Shown here: piece after piece, positions 23,881-36,484 of the stretch | How positions within the stretch are numbered: the first letter of the stretch is position 1 | Layout: each line of letters starts with the position of its first letter | From: Mesodorylaimus sp. YZB2_4 | Taxonomy: Eukaryota > Nematoda > Enoplea > Dorylaimida > Dorylaimidae | Direction: 5' to 3' | DNA length: 64,000 nucleotides | Assembly (NCBI GenBank): GCA_030248295.1 | Contig: JASANH010000647.1 | Coordinates: 1-64,000 of the forward strand | The notes under the pieces: generated by a model | Database searches by the model: none | Told to the model about the DNA's origin: nothing | Seen by the model: only the letters and a program-made list of their open reading frames with translations | Program-made: the position numbers and the translations under genes

Positions 23881-26800
23881 CGCTTTTTAGTAAATCCAAA
23901 CAATACGTCTAGCACCATCGAAAAAACCACCAAAAACGGGTAGCTGGAGGGAGAATTATGTCGTATGAGTGGACAGCAGGGAAGACGTAGTTATGACTAA
24001 AACAGTAACGCACTCGAATAGTTGTGATCAAAGAAGTGGGAGAAGGAGAAAGGGCATTTTATCATTAGAAAGGATGACTAACGGTAAGACTGACAGCGTT
24101 TTAGGGCGAATACGGAAAACAGAACACGCGCCCACTCCGTATAAGGCCAAGGCAAGGATTGGGGATCCGGGCGCGACAATGAAGTATTGTGCGTACACGC
24201 TCACTATAGTCGTACTAGACTGTGTGAAAAGAGAGAACGTCACGTGGCGACGTAACGCTATGCCAGAGTACGTGATATTGAGAAGAAGATGGAAGTGGGT
24301 GCAGGTTCTTCTATCCAGCCGCCGATTGCTCACCTGCTCATACACTTGTTGATAAAAACTTGTGTTAGAAGGAACGCGTATGAATGGATGGAAGGAATAT
24401 ACATGCGGGTATAAAAAGTAAATCACTCATCAAGGCAGATTAGAAAGCTTAAAAATAACTAACGGCAGTGATCCAGGAAGAGGTGAGGTGAAAAGAACTG
24501 CTTGTGTTTTTTCAGTTATTTGGCGTCATGTGTATCAACTGCCGAACAATGCGGACAGAATCGACCTATAGAGAAGACCAACACATGTTTTTATGCCCTG
24601 GCGGGGTCAAAGTTTCTCCGCTGGAGATGAACACAGGCTGGTGGTCTGTGATAGTAACCATGAAATAAGTTATCCAAGTCACTGCAAGGTCAGAAAATGG
24701 TAAATCATCGCTAAACCAAACCGGAACGTTAAAAACGCCGTCGATATGCGCAACTTTACATTCGTTGAATGATCAATACATTTGCATTTATAACTGATCG
24801 TGAGCCATCGAAAAGAAAGTTCGCACAACCTTATTCGACGGTTCACCGCACTGGCTGAGGAAGTACTAAATCCAGTCTCTGGCTGCCGTGCCTGGTTACG
24901 GACATTGATTCACTGCTGATGTGGTACTTGAGTCGCTAAGAAGCACTGTGGACCCTGAACCTCCTCACAAAACAGCCCCCCCCTTACTCTGCATCTTTCT
25001 AAGGATAGAGTACCCCTTCAGCCTTCCTCCGCTGTACATTCTACCCAAGGAGCCTTTGGGTTAGATCTGTCCAGTCAAACCAATAACCGAGTTCTATAAG
25101 TGAGATAGCCGGTAAGACTGACGACCCTAAACAACGCTATGAACCAAAAAAAAACAGTGGGTCGGTGAAAATATGATACAAATTATAGTCTCATAATTGC
25201 AATGCTGAAAGGTTAGACATGCACAGAAGAAGTAAATCATCTCGATTGATAGATTGCAAATCGGGTATCAAGTTGGGCTTTCATACATTTGTCATATCGT
25301 TTTTGTCAAACTGCTATCACCAATAATTTTTTATACAGTCGCTCTTTATTTTACAATTTGTTCTGATTCGATCAGGTGATTATAGGAGCAGCTAATCATG
25401 GGACAGAATGATAACTACATGCTGCAGGTGCTCATCTGGCAATTGATACTCTGCACGGAGCTGGTAGCTGGGGGCTTCAGTCGTGGACTTGGGTAGACTT
25501 TGGTTTGGTCGCCTCAGGCTTTTGGCGTGGTGGAAAAGCTCCGCCGGTCACTCCCTGCAATAGTATGGAGCCAGACTTATTGCAATATTCAAGGAGCCGA
25601 TGTTTCCAAGCATGTAAGATGGGGGCAAAACTTTACCTCTTCGCAAATGTTGAGTGCCAGATGACTCATAAAAACCCAACAAGGTCTAAAAAATTTTTTC
25701 ATGAAGTGTACTGCATCTAGCCTTGGTTGCCTCAGAAACCACCATTGACCGATCCCTGTAATTTTAGTACGCGTGTACTGTATCACCTGTTATTTTAGTA
25801 TGTGTGTTCTGTATCTACAGTATATTAACTGATAGGTGCTGAAAATACATAGAGATTGAGCAATTCGACGGTAAAAACTGTCAGCATGTGCTCATTTTTC
25901 TGTTTTTCTGCAAGAGTGTACCGTTTTATGAATACAGTATGAAAAATAAAATCATTCCCGACGAGCCTGATTACAGCCGTCAACAAATTTTGCGCACTCA
26001 CAGAGTGTCTTAGAAAGTATATTTGACGGGCGAAAGTTGTAAATTGACAAGTGACCAGTGACGAGTCCTGCGAAAACTTTACGCTTTGACAAGGCTGATT
26101 GAAGTCTGTCAAATTTTTTAGTGTTGCGGCAGGTAACCTGTTTTCCACAAGTGGTCATGTCATGCCACACTTTATAGCGCACTATTCCAGCCAAGTAGCT
26201 AAGCATTATACATCGCACTCGCTAACGAATATTTCACAATCATCTTTTAAACAGGCGTGAGTCGAATCACGGGCGGATTGGTTCTATAAGTTTCAGTTTC
26301 GGTTCTAAGCCTTTCGGCTCGATTCGATTTTTCGGTTCGAGAGCACTAGTTTTTCTTGTGCAATATGGCCTCGACTTAGACTCCATCTGCGATACTCCAC
26401 CTCCACAAAGCATATTGCAAATCACCATCATAGAAAATGAAAATAAGCCACATTTTGAAAGCTGAATCGTGATATCGTACCATTTTGTGTCAGTCAAGAA
26501 CAGAGAAATATAACCACTCTCGGATATTCTTCTTACAGAAGACAGACATCATTATGGGCTCATCAGCGTCGATAGATTGATTCTTCAATGCTAGGCTTAG
26601 AGGCACTGTTGCCAAGATTTTATAAGCTTCGGGAGCATCCATTATATGAATTCCGATCAAAATGTTCACTACGTTCACGCTCAACCACGCTTCTCTCCCT
26701 CTAGGCTGGAGTATGATGACTCAAGCGAGCCACTGTTCCGCTGCCTGTGTTGAAAAGGCTCGTGTAGATCCATTGCGACCGATTGCGCAACACCAGCTAC

Positions 26801-27487
26801 TTGGTGTGTCATGAAACCAAAACAATTTCGTTTCGGTGCATCTAACCGAAATTGTTTCGCTTCCAACTCTTTCATTTCAAACTGAGAACTGACCTGATCC
26901 GTCTGTGAGAGTCAAATCCTCCCCAAGTGGAATCGGTCATTCGTAAACTGCTGAAAATGCAATTGTTCGACAAGCCAAGGTTGCTTGTCACTAAGCCTAT
27001 CGATTTCCAAATTTTGGTGGGACTTATTTACTAGTCAGACCAGCATATATCAACCTTGTCAATGCCAAGGTGGAACTAAAGCAATGACAAAATACACGCT
27101 ACACAGTTATTTCTGACGATTGCTCCTTACACATCCAGTTATACAAAATTTCCTGTTCACATTGAGGAGCAACAAACAAAGCACTTAACACGCAGATACA
27201 CTTAGATATGCGCGGGCGGGCAAAATAAAAATTTCTTTTGTGGTAGTAAACCGTTCGAGCTCAACACTAAAAATCGTTCTTGCAGCAACGATGGAAGTAC
27301 ACGTTTGGCTGCGAAATGCAGTTTTCAGCGTATAACTAGTGCCGCTGCGAATGCCGCGGAATTCGGCAACTCTCCTTCTCTAGCTCCAATTCTAATACGG
27401 CCAAGTGCGCAGTGCTCACTCAAGCTTGCATTTACTTAGGAGCCCTTTCACGAAAACCAGCATTGTGCATTCATCACGCCAGGAATT
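23881..27487. other. Intergenic, no gene recognised
   Basis: 3.6 kb between the divergent ADAM and secreted-protein genes, so it should hold both promoters. Seen here: a C-run of 8 near 24976, a GGTTCTA/TTTCGGTTC low-complexity patch at 26280-26342, and a short minus-strand frame at 25493-25569 ending KPKSTQVHD after an acceptor-like CTATTGCAG, which might be a terminal exon. No RNA gene was recognised. Confidence 0.45.
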
Positions 27488-28665
27488 ATGGCTCTTGTGT
27501 TTTCAGTGACTATTTCCCTGTGCACCATTGCTGGTACCTGTGGTAAGCAACAAAAAATTTGTCCATTTCAAAAGTGCTGCAGACAAAGTTGCCATAACGC
27601 TCTGATTGTGAGTCTTTGTTTTCAGCCCTGTCATTCGGCGAGTTTCACGAAGCCACCCCAGGCGGCATAGAGAAGATATGGAGTGATATTGATACAGAAA
27701 ATGTCTGGAGTGGCTTCGGTCTGGTCTGCAGCAACGACACTTTATGGCTGATCACTCGTCGCCGAAGGAAGGATCGCTTTGGAAATCCGCTAGAAGCAGC
27801 TGCTCGAGGTGGTATCGTGTCCTCCTATCACTTGTCTACCAAGACCTGGTCGCACAAAACTTACGACCGCCTCGAAGATGACACATTCGCAGATGAGCTA
27901 TTCTCGCTTAATGGAGTCTTATTCCTGCTGACTTACAACACAGATGGGAACAAAGTCGACTTCCATAAATTATTTAATTGGGACGATATAAATGGGCGGT
28001 GGTCAGACATACCCTTATACATCGACCCTAACGTGAATCCGAAGCGAATCGGCTCGGATGTCAACGTTGCCACAAATGTACCTTCCCAACAAGGCACAGC
28101 ACTTTTTGTGGCCGCGTCTTCCCTTGGACTTGATCATTCAAATAGATTCGCGGAATCAGTACTTTCCAGACTCGATATAGAATTTAGCGAATCAAGGGTC
28201 CCAACAAAAGCTCACTTCTCTCTGATAACATCGATTATGAGCGATAAACCAAATTACATTGAATTTACTGCACTCAAAGACGATCTTGTGTATTGCTTTA
28301 TACAAGAAGGTGGATTAGCTGGAGGTCGACCTCTTTATCAGCTTATTTACCAAGTAAATCTAAGAACTGGCGTCTCCACCAGTTTTTACGGTCAACCGCT
28401 TTTTGTCATGTGGGATCACCGTCGGACGTTTCAAACGAAGGATCAAGTATTCGTTGCTGGAGGGCAACGCATAGTTGCAGATGTAAGCGAAGAATGGCGA
28501 AGAATTTGGACGCTAGATTTAAACAAAAGCGCAATTTGGACACTTACTCGCAGCGAATATCCTCATGGGCTTCGAGTTTTCGCTTATGATCAGCAAAACG
28601 GAAGACTGTACGCTCAGTTCTACAATTTGAACGAAGGAATAAAGGTTGCCCAAGTGAAGCTCTAA
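27488..28665 (+). CDS. Secreted protein, Kelch-like beta-propeller character
   Basis: Two exons: 27488-27542 encodes a signal peptide (MALVFSVTISLCTIAGTC), and 27626-28665 the mature protein. The intron is 83 bases with GTAAGC and TTTTCAG; splicing keeps the frame and gives about 364 residues. The start at 27488 was preferred to the in-frame ATG at 27616, which lies in the intron. Repeated patterns of the type SSYHLSTKTWSHKTY and FAYDQQNGRLYAQFYNL recall blades of Kelch or similar propellers, but I do not recognise a named family. One N-glycosylation site (NDT) is near the start. A decayed relative lies 0.5 kb downstream, so the gene has undergone tandem duplication. Confidence 0.78.
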
Positions 28666-29144
28666 ATATGCATGAGTTTTTGAAATATGTACAGTAAGTA
28701 GGACTTGCTCATGGAGCATCTCTGGACAGTGGGTCAATGCAAACTCGAAAATGTTATAACTCGAGTCCATACAAAATGCTGCGTCTTTATTATGTTCCTG
28801 TTCTTGCAGCGCTGGCGGGGGCTGCAGGGTGAAAAAGTTCACTGGGGCAGGTTGTATTTCTGCTTCGCACGATCAAGAAGTGGCTCCCTTTTTATCCTTT
28901 GCAACATCAAACATTTAAGCCCGGCCATAGCCAACTGAATCGGCATCTATTTTCTCTACGTAGGCCTTACATCTTGCATCTTCGAACCGCGTGCAATCGA
29001 ATTTCAGAAAGTCAAAAATTGCATGCAACTTCAAATTTTTAGAAGAGTGAACCCATAAACCGCAACAGCGTTATCCATGCGGTATCCACGGATTACTGAA
29101 ATCTAAATAAGCCTGCACTGATTGTACAGAAAAAAGTTGAGTGC

Positions 29145-29706
29145 ATACTGCGAGTATAAGGCGCGTGCAAATCAGGAGCAGGAAGCAAATCTAAAATGTA
29201 TTTCCAGGTTGGATGTTGACTTCGATGGTGCCAATGTGCCCGTAAAAGCTGCCTTGAGGTTAATCACTCGGCTCAACAATAACGGGGAAGCGGATCACGT
29301 GATTTTTACCGCCCTGAAAGGCGAAAAATTGTATGGCTACCTCTCCCTAGTTAACCCCTTCCGAATTCTAAAGAACTAATCTACGCAATCAACTTGACGA
29401 CAGGCCGAGTCAAAAATTTGACTGGTGATACACTTCCTGTACTCATTTCCCCTGATCACGCTTTCCAGACGAGAGAGCAAGCGTTTGTGGGATTGATGTA
29501 TTCTCGGACGTGCTGCGAGATGTGAGGAAAATTTTTGTCACAGTTTTAGGCGGAACCGTACAATGGCGAGAGGCCACTGGTACATTCCCTGATGGGCTAA
29601 GAACCTTTGCATATGATCAGGAAAACGGCAAGTTGAATGCTCAACCTCTTGACCTGAATCGACCGATTCTGGTCGCCAATGTGAGGCTTGATTGGAGAGA
29701 TGGATA
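29145..29706 (+). pseudogene. Decayed tandem copy of the secreted-protein gene
   Basis: Bases 29206-29335 encode SRLDVDFDGANVPVKAA and VIFTALKGEKLYGYL, matching SRLDIEFSESRVPTKAH and IEFTALKDDLVYCF of the upstream gene. Bases 29580-29690 encode GLRTFAYDQENGKLNAQ, matching GLRVFAYDQQNGRLYAQ. The pieces are in different frames, the N-terminal half is missing, and stops lie between them. Confidence 0.8.
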
Positions 29707-30371
29707 GTTTGTCCTGCATCATTATTCAAGTACCTTTTGCATCAGTTTTTATCTTTTTGATTGATTGATTTTAGAACTGATGCAGTATGATTTGATTGTA
29801 TACAATATATGCATGCATGATCCTAATCTTACGGTCATGATTCTCACAATTGGATAATGCTTTTACGTCCTGGCTAGTGCCAGCCTGTCTCCATGACTGC
29901 CTTCATTATAGTCATCCTGTTTTCATAGGTGATTGTATCTATGTGACATTTGCAATATTTCTTTTGGGAAGTTATTTCTCCCATAATACTCGTGCCTACC
30001 TGTACAATACCTATCTGCGGATTCGTGGTCATGAAAGCTATGTACATCTCCAACTCAACATTAGACCAACTGCGGTCGCAGGAATTTTTCTTTGTGATTA
30101 TGCTCAAATTTATATACAATATCTGCCCTGCCATCTCATTTGCCTGAACGCATGCAATTAGCAGACAATCGATGCACGATATTAACATATTCCTCGTACA
30201 TATTACAATATTGGGAGTGTGTTCAGGTAACTGACGATGAGCTCCCCGTCAGAGTAAGATCTTATACGAATATGCTTAACAATAAGCTAGCCGATACTGT
30301 ACAGGCGAACAATGTAGACATTGTCCGGAAAGCAAAACTTTTGCTGCAGATCTCTAATTCGAGTACCGTAT
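29707..30371. other. Intergenic, AT-rich
   Basis: No domain or convincing exon is seen. A TGATTGATTGATTT run occurs near 29758. Confidence 0.5.
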
Positions 30372-30825
30372 TTCCTCGAAATTCTCCCCCTCTGGTTATT
30401 CTCCCCCGTCTAGACCCCAATTGAACTTTATTCTCCCCCTCCGGAAATCCTCCCCCGGGGAAAAATTTGAATTACCGCACAGTATCATCAGGTGTGGAAA
30501 ATGTGAAGAACATGAGTGTTAGCGTGACTGAAAATGTTTTCCTTGAAGAGTCAGATGATGAAAATGAGGTTGCAGACGAAGATATCGTGCATATTGATTA
30601 AATTCGGCAATGAGTAGTATGAATAGATGAAGAGAAGTGTTGAAATAAACGAAGTTAGCGGTACTTGCTGGCAAGCTTTAGGCTGTCTATCTTTCTATAA
30701 TGGCATCTGGAAAATGTTTGGGTTTTTTTCTCCCCCCCCCGCTGGAAATCCTACCCCCTCTGGTTATTCTACCCCGTCTGGGACCCATTTGAAAAAATTT
30801 TTCCCCCGCGGAGAATTTCGAGGAA
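30372..30825. mobile_element. Short DNA element with 16-bp terminal inverted repeats
   Basis: The ends are exact inverted copies of TTCCTCGAAATTCTCC (30372-30387 and the complement at 30810-30825). Next to each end lies a CCCCTCTGGTTATTCT motif in the same orientation (about 30387 and 30753), and CCCGGGG or CCCGCGGAG blocks. Inside, the plus strand ends an open frame at 30601 with an acidic tail (EESDDENEVADEDIVHID), as often seen at the C-terminus of pogo/Tigger-type transposases. It is probably an internally deleted DNA transposon; the family is not certain. Confidence 0.65.
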
Positions 30826-31472
30826 CTACAGTAGTTTTTGGTAATCATGGAGGCAATATAATCATTGTCATTGTCAGAACAAAACAGGCACAAAGCTCTA
30901 TGTGCCCTTCAATAAGTTTTCTAAGGAGTTCATTTACATTAAACAATCGAATGCGTAAAAGGATGCAGAAAATCTTCGAAGACGGATACGGGACCGGGAG
31001 GCTGGGATTTGCTTGCTAGTTATCTATTCAGGAGCTTTTTAAGTCCCACGCGACACGGGTTCGATTAGACGCCAAATTATGCAAGATGATGCTTTTTCGT
31101 GTGCAAGTATACTCACGTTTGGGTTTATTCAATTTTTTTGGTAATTTTTGCGATTTTTGCACCTAAATGACTATATTGAACAGAGGCACGATTGACACCC
31201 CTGCAAATTGGACGGGCTGCTATTTTTGCCATCGAGCCAAAAACCAACAAGAGGACAAGAAGATGTTTCTTGTAATTTTAATTTGTGATGCCAAAATGGC
31301 TCACTCTCGGCTATGGTATACATGCATACCAGCAGCCGAAAGTTATTTTCTCAGTGTAAGCCTCAAGTTGCATCTAGAAATGATAAACACACAGATTGAA
31401 ATTCACCTTTGGAAAATAGGAGGCGATTTTCACGACATTGATCTCTAACACTTTATCTATCAAACAGTTGGC
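30826..31472. other. Intergenic
   Basis: No gene or RNA recognised between the small transposon and the stop codon of the next minus-strand gene. Confidence 0.5.
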
Positions 31473-32747
31473 TCAAACAGGTTCCAGTTCTATATCAGTG
31501 CCTCTGCCTCGGTTTCCCCTGGCAGCCACGTACTGATTGCGTAGGCTATCGGCATGATGATGATGGCGCTCTCGTTTAACACGCCGACCAGAGGCGTCAC
31601 GGACGCTAGCTGCCCTTGATAATCGCGCGCTGCCACCAATCGAACCGTCCTGCTCTTGGCTTATTAACCTGGAAAGCAGGCACAAGGTTCAGAGTACATG
31701 ATCGATCCTTGAATAGCATACTTAAGTCTGGCCTGGTTTCTGCGTCGCCGAATAAACAGGAGCATGATTATCAATATGATAAATAGAAGAGCTGCGAAGC
31801 TGACTGGGATGCCGACTATAAGGTAAAGCTTGTTCCGGCGTTCTTCTGGAATTGAGGAAAGCAAGTTTTATTTACTGCTTTGTCACATGTGAAAATGCTG
31901 CATTAATACCTCACTACCCTGTTTTCTTTTGGTTTTCACATAGCAGCTTTAGCGCGCGAGGGTAACCTGGAAACCTAATTTGCATTGATAGAAGACAATT
32001 GTTGTGTACACAGAACAGTTCGATAATAAGAAATCGAGTGGCGCAGATTGGATTAGAGGCACAAAAAGAGATCATATCTGAGAAGTCAGTGATTCCAAGT
32101 CCAGTATACAATGGATGATTGCGGTGACCAGTGTGCTGTATCGGAAGCGCACTATTTCAGCTTAAAATCAGTCTCACTTCGATTAGGCTGTTCGACTCAA
32201 ATGTAAGCAGTCGAATCATCTAATCGGTGTGGGGAAGAGTCCCGCGTCTTGAGGGCGGTAATTAGCACCTCCAAAATTTCCTCGTGCCAGGACCACATAA
32301 CTTGTGCAGTAAGTATTACAGTCAGGTGAAAAATTGGTTTTTTTCGTGTTAAAAGCAGAATTAAGCTTTTGTGGAAAATATTTTTAAGCTACGAAACCAC
32401 GATTTCCAAGCACGAAAAGCTTCCGTTATTTTTGGCACCAGTTTTAAAATTTACTTGGATTACCACTCAGGTGATTACCACTCGAGTAAGCAGGGTCAGG
32501 TTCGAGGTTCGAGTCAGGTGAACTCAAGTCCAGTCGTACGTACATATGGAGTGCGGTTAAGATCACGCCTACTCACAATCAGCAGTGTACCTCTCTAATA
32601 TCGATTTTGGGAGGTGCAGAGAGTCATGCCAATTGGTGGCAGGACGCGATCCGTGTCAACATTCTTACCTGCTGCTGGTGTCGTAAATAATTCAGCGTCG
32701 TTATAATAATAATCGGACGTGGATGTGTCCTCCTCGACCGCACCCAT
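31473..32747 (-). CDS. Small single-pass membrane protein, ~131 aa
   Basis: Three exons: 32747-32669, 31845-31722 and 31668-31473; all junctions keep the frame. The protein has a short acidic, Tyr-rich N-terminus (STSDYYYNDAE), a membrane span near residues 34-57 (LIVGIPVSFAALLFIILIIM) followed by a basic stop-transfer RRRRNQ, and a tail rich in Arg, Ser and His ending DIELEPV. There is no cleavable signal peptide, so type III topology (N-terminus outside) is likely. The tail ends E-x-V, a class III PDZ-binding pattern, and the tyrosine cluster could be sulfated; both are inference. I do not recognise the family. The first intron is over 0.8 kb, long for this window. Confidence 0.65.
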
Positions 32748-34480
32748 TTCAGGTTACTCGCTTAGCTATTACTGACTACTTCAGGCTGCTATAATCAGAG
32801 GTCTGACGAGAAACAAACCAAGTCATTCAATCCACTGGGTCACAAAGAGCGGCTCTTCTACTAACAGTCGTCATCTGAAAGTAGAAGAATGCAACAACCG
32901 CAGATGGGACGACACCCCCGCCCGCCACCAGGGTCATGCCTAGAAAAGCCACTGTTTTAGACCACGTCACGAAGGCAAAAGGCGCTTTTAAACGAAACGT
33001 AATGGGTAAAAAGAAGCTGCTGGAGATGTGATTAGGATATCGACATCACAATTTTCAAGCGGACGTTCTCAGCTACAAGTGAACGTGAACGGGGGGCAAC
33101 CCGAAAGCCACACGACTGAGATCATTAGGTTTGTCTAGAATGTACGAAAAACTATCTTTTTTCCAGCACTAGCCTAACTTTGCCCAATCGATTACCAGAT
33201 ATCAGTCTCTTTGCGAGGATAGGGGAGAAGAATGTTTGTTTGTTCATGTTCTCAAAGTTTTAGCACACTGAACCGAACAGAGGCATCGATCTTGCATGTA
33301 AGAGGATGGTTGTGGTTTAAAAAAACATTAGAATTCGCTAGTAGGAAAGAAAATCATGTACTGTACCTAGTTTAGAAAACCTGTTGGAGATGGAACTCCA
33401 AATTATTCTGATTCTTCACTGTACATGTTAATTTCAACTTTTCAAAAACAACAAACCAATTATGTTCATGTTCAAACAGGTGCATGTTCGAATTCTTGCA
33501 CCTGCATTTGACATCCCTGCCCGCGTGCACCTGCTAATTTGGTTCGTGGGAAGAGTGATGGACTTTGTGCATTTGTTGCAGTAATATTTTGAAACAGCGT
33601 AGCTAACAAAACACACATCATACATCAGTCCCTGGGGAGATCCTACCCTAGAGCGGGTTACGTTTACAAGCAGAACCCCGAACCGCTATCACATGAGTTC
33701 CAGCCGGAAGGGCACACGGATCTTCAGCTCAGCTAAGCAATAAGAACACACAGCAGACGAGCCAGCAGTGTAAGCTGATGACACAATACTGAATCTCTTA
33801 GGAGGCGGGAAACCGTCATCCTCATTTTGTATTCACATATTCCTTCCGACCTGGGTGAATCGAATACCAACACACTGCTTATTTTCTTCACGGATGACTA
33901 AGAATTCACCTTTTGACAATATTCTTCGTTCATTCAACATGTTCTTGCTTGAAAAATTCATTATTACGCATCGGAATTCAGATATGTGCGGCTCCTAAGC
34001 AGAAATGTATTCACTCATTCAGTTCCCCAAAATCAAAACCGAGAATCATGAAATTTGTATCGAGTATTCCCTAAGCTTTCATCTTCATGTAGAACAGATT
34101 AAAAATTGTCAGCAAGGCTAGATTACGAAGGAGTTAAGTCAATTAGAAAATAAGCATGTTCCTAGTACCTTGTGCAACTATAAAGTGTAGTCGGAGCGTC
34201 AATGACATAATCCTGTGCAACTTTTCTCGCTCTTTCATTTAAGCCTATATTCATTGAAATCAGATGAAGAGTAATCGATTTTTTAATGATCTGTAACTTC
34301 CAAGATGCAGTATTTTGGCCACTTTACACTTTGGTGCAATGGACATTCCGCCCCTCGCACCGATGAGGCCGCTGTTGCTGTGGGGGTTGTAAAGGCGTTT
34401 TCTTGTTTTGTACGGTCCCGTGACGTTTCCTTCACTTGGTCGACTCCCCACTGCGTCGATTCCCCCACCGTGCCTGGTGG
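32748..34480. other. Intergenic, no gene recognised
   Basis: 1.7 kb of mixed composition upstream of the small membrane protein gene. No domain, RNA gene or long repeat was seen before the inverted-repeat element at 34.48 kb. Confidence 0.45.
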
Positions 34481-35386
34481 GGGAGTCGACTCACTGAGAC
34501 ATGCGTCGTTTCCCCCCCCCCCCCCCCCCCCCCCCCCACTGTGCCGGTTCTTCCACCATAATTTTTCGCCTGACGTGCAGACACGACTTGGGTTGCAACA
34601 GGCAATACGAGTGTGATAGGCTTGTGGAATGTGGGCAGGGAGTAAAATTTCGGTGCTGCAGCTCATGTGCAAGGTATTCAGGCTGCGAACTTTTTGAACT
34701 CCTTCGAGTATTTCAGGAAGGATGTTTGACACGCTGCCAAGGCGAGTGAATGTAAGACCAGGCCAGTTTTCTCTGCTAATCAAGGCAGGGCTCAAATTGC
34801 AAATGTATGTAAAAACCCGATCTGAGGGGTGGATCAGTTCCCGATCCGATCCGACTGCTGGATCGGCATGATTGGCAACTGAAATTTTTCGCTCTGTATC
34901 TGCTGAAGGATGATAGGGTGTGGCATTCTATGATGAGAAAATCCCGTTTTTCCTTTCAAATTAGCATTCAATCCACTCTGCTTATCTCTCACCTGTGTCC
35001 TTTGGAGTAGACTGACAGAGAGTGACAGCGAGGAATCATAGCAGGTTGGCGAGGACGCAGTGCCAAGTACGTCATCCCATCAATCTAAAATTTTTTGAAG
35101 CGAATCAGCTGGATCGGATCGATCGATGCTGCACTTGGACCAGGCCAGAGTGACTCAAGGAGCGAACGTTTTCAGGCCGCTATTACAACATGGCATTAGC
35201 ATGGCAATTGAATGATAACTCAACAAAATCGTGAATTATTTGAGGTATATTTCATATCTTCTAGGATTTAATGATGACGATTTGTGCATGAGTGCTTTAT
35301 TCTTAGACGAAGGCTCAAAATTTGAATAGCCGGAGTTCAAAACTGATGGTGGGGGAAACGACGCATGTCTCAGTGAGTGGACTCCA
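34481..35386. repeat. Inverted-repeat pair (~36 bp arms) enclosing 0.83 kb
   Basis: The sequence at 34481-34516 (with CACTGAGACATGCGTCGTTT) is the reverse complement of 35351-35386 with about two mismatches. Related GGGGGAATCGTC or GGGGGAGTCGAC motifs recur outside both arms (34440-34485 and 35400-35465). A run of 26 C starts inside the left arm's end (34512-34537). No coding sequence lies between. It may be a non-autonomous DNA element or a minisatellite in inverted arrangement. Confidence 0.6.
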
Positions 35387-35705
35387 CACCAGACAAGGTG
35401 GGGGAAACGACGCATTGGGGGAGTCGTCTCAGTGGACGAATCGACCAAGTGGGGGAATCGTCTCACAATCGTTTTGTACACCGCTCAGGCATGAGGACAA
35501 GTTCCATTAATCATCATCATCATCATATTTTATTCTTGCGCAAACGCATATGCGCACTAGGAGCACAAGAAACATAAAACACAACACACATGATACTAAA
35601 ATGTGAAAGTGCGAAAAAGAAAAACGACATCAAGTCTCCCGCTCATCAAATCTCAAAATGGAACACAAAACGTGATACCAAAACGCGAAAAATGTCGAAA
35701 AGAAA

Positions 35706-36484
35706 TTACGCAAATTTAGTCAACAAAATCCTGGAACGATAATGTGCAAAATTTAAGAAAGCAATATCATTAGGCAAATTATTCCAAAGCGTAGTTCCAG
35801 AAAACACAAAGCTCTGTCGATAGGATTCAAAAAAAGGCCTTGGCACAATAAGATTATGAGCCTCACATGTCCTTGCACTGGCACGATTTACATACCTATG
35901 AACAAATCGACTCGTAGAAAAATCATGCAAGCCATGATAATACTTATAAAATTGACATAGCTGCAGACGCTTTCTCCTATCGCTAAGTGACGACCAGCTA
36001 GCTCTGTTTGAAGCATCCTCATGTGTGCACGTAATCACTTAGACACACCAAGTTTTCGTGATTTCGCTCTCCCAGACTGCCGTGTTGTCACAACCACACT
36101 TGCCCAACCCCAACCACACTGGGCGATGTCTGCTTCTAGCGGGAAGCAAAAAAACTTTCACAACCACACCTCCCCACTTCCACAATCACACAAACACACC
36201 GAAGTCTGAACGGGCCTTAAAATCACTTAGATACAGCCTAAGCGCATAAAACTGCGAGCGTTCCAATTCAGAAATATCAGCTTTTAAAACTGGAACCCAG
36301 CATACAGAGCCATATTCCAAAACAGAACGGACACAAGCATTACAAACTGATCCCAAAACTGAAGGATGCGTGTGCCTTCCAAGTTTAGGTCTAAGCGCAC
36401 CTGTCATGACATTAGACTTCTTAACGATCTCAGCCACATGCTCAGTGAACTTCAAGTCTGGACTAAAAATAACGCCAAGATATT
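35706..36484 (-). pseudogene. LINE reverse transcriptase C-terminal fragment
   Basis: From 36484 the minus strand encodes VKYLGVIFSPDLKFTEHV, then VLEYGSVCWVPV and DISELERSQFYALRL, the thumb and downstream region of jockey/CR1-type LINE proteins. A break at 36040-36190 is followed by SLSDRRKRLQLCQFYKY and TLWNNLPNDIAF, the usual C-terminal end. The 5' part is missing: the LINE sequence meets Ty3/gypsy sequence directly at about 36485. Confidence 0.85.

Noticed and set aside
25493-25569. Possible terminal exon ending KPKSTQVHD
   Set aside because: A plausible acceptor and stop are seen, but no upstream exon could be linked.
31050-31075. GGTTCGATTAGACGCC, tRNA T-loop-like
   Set aside because: No acceptor stem, D-arm or anticodon arm can be formed around it.
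34305-34749. Overlapping frames with PPPPPPPPP or GGGGGGGG
   Set aside because: They are created by the 26-C run and change frame with it.
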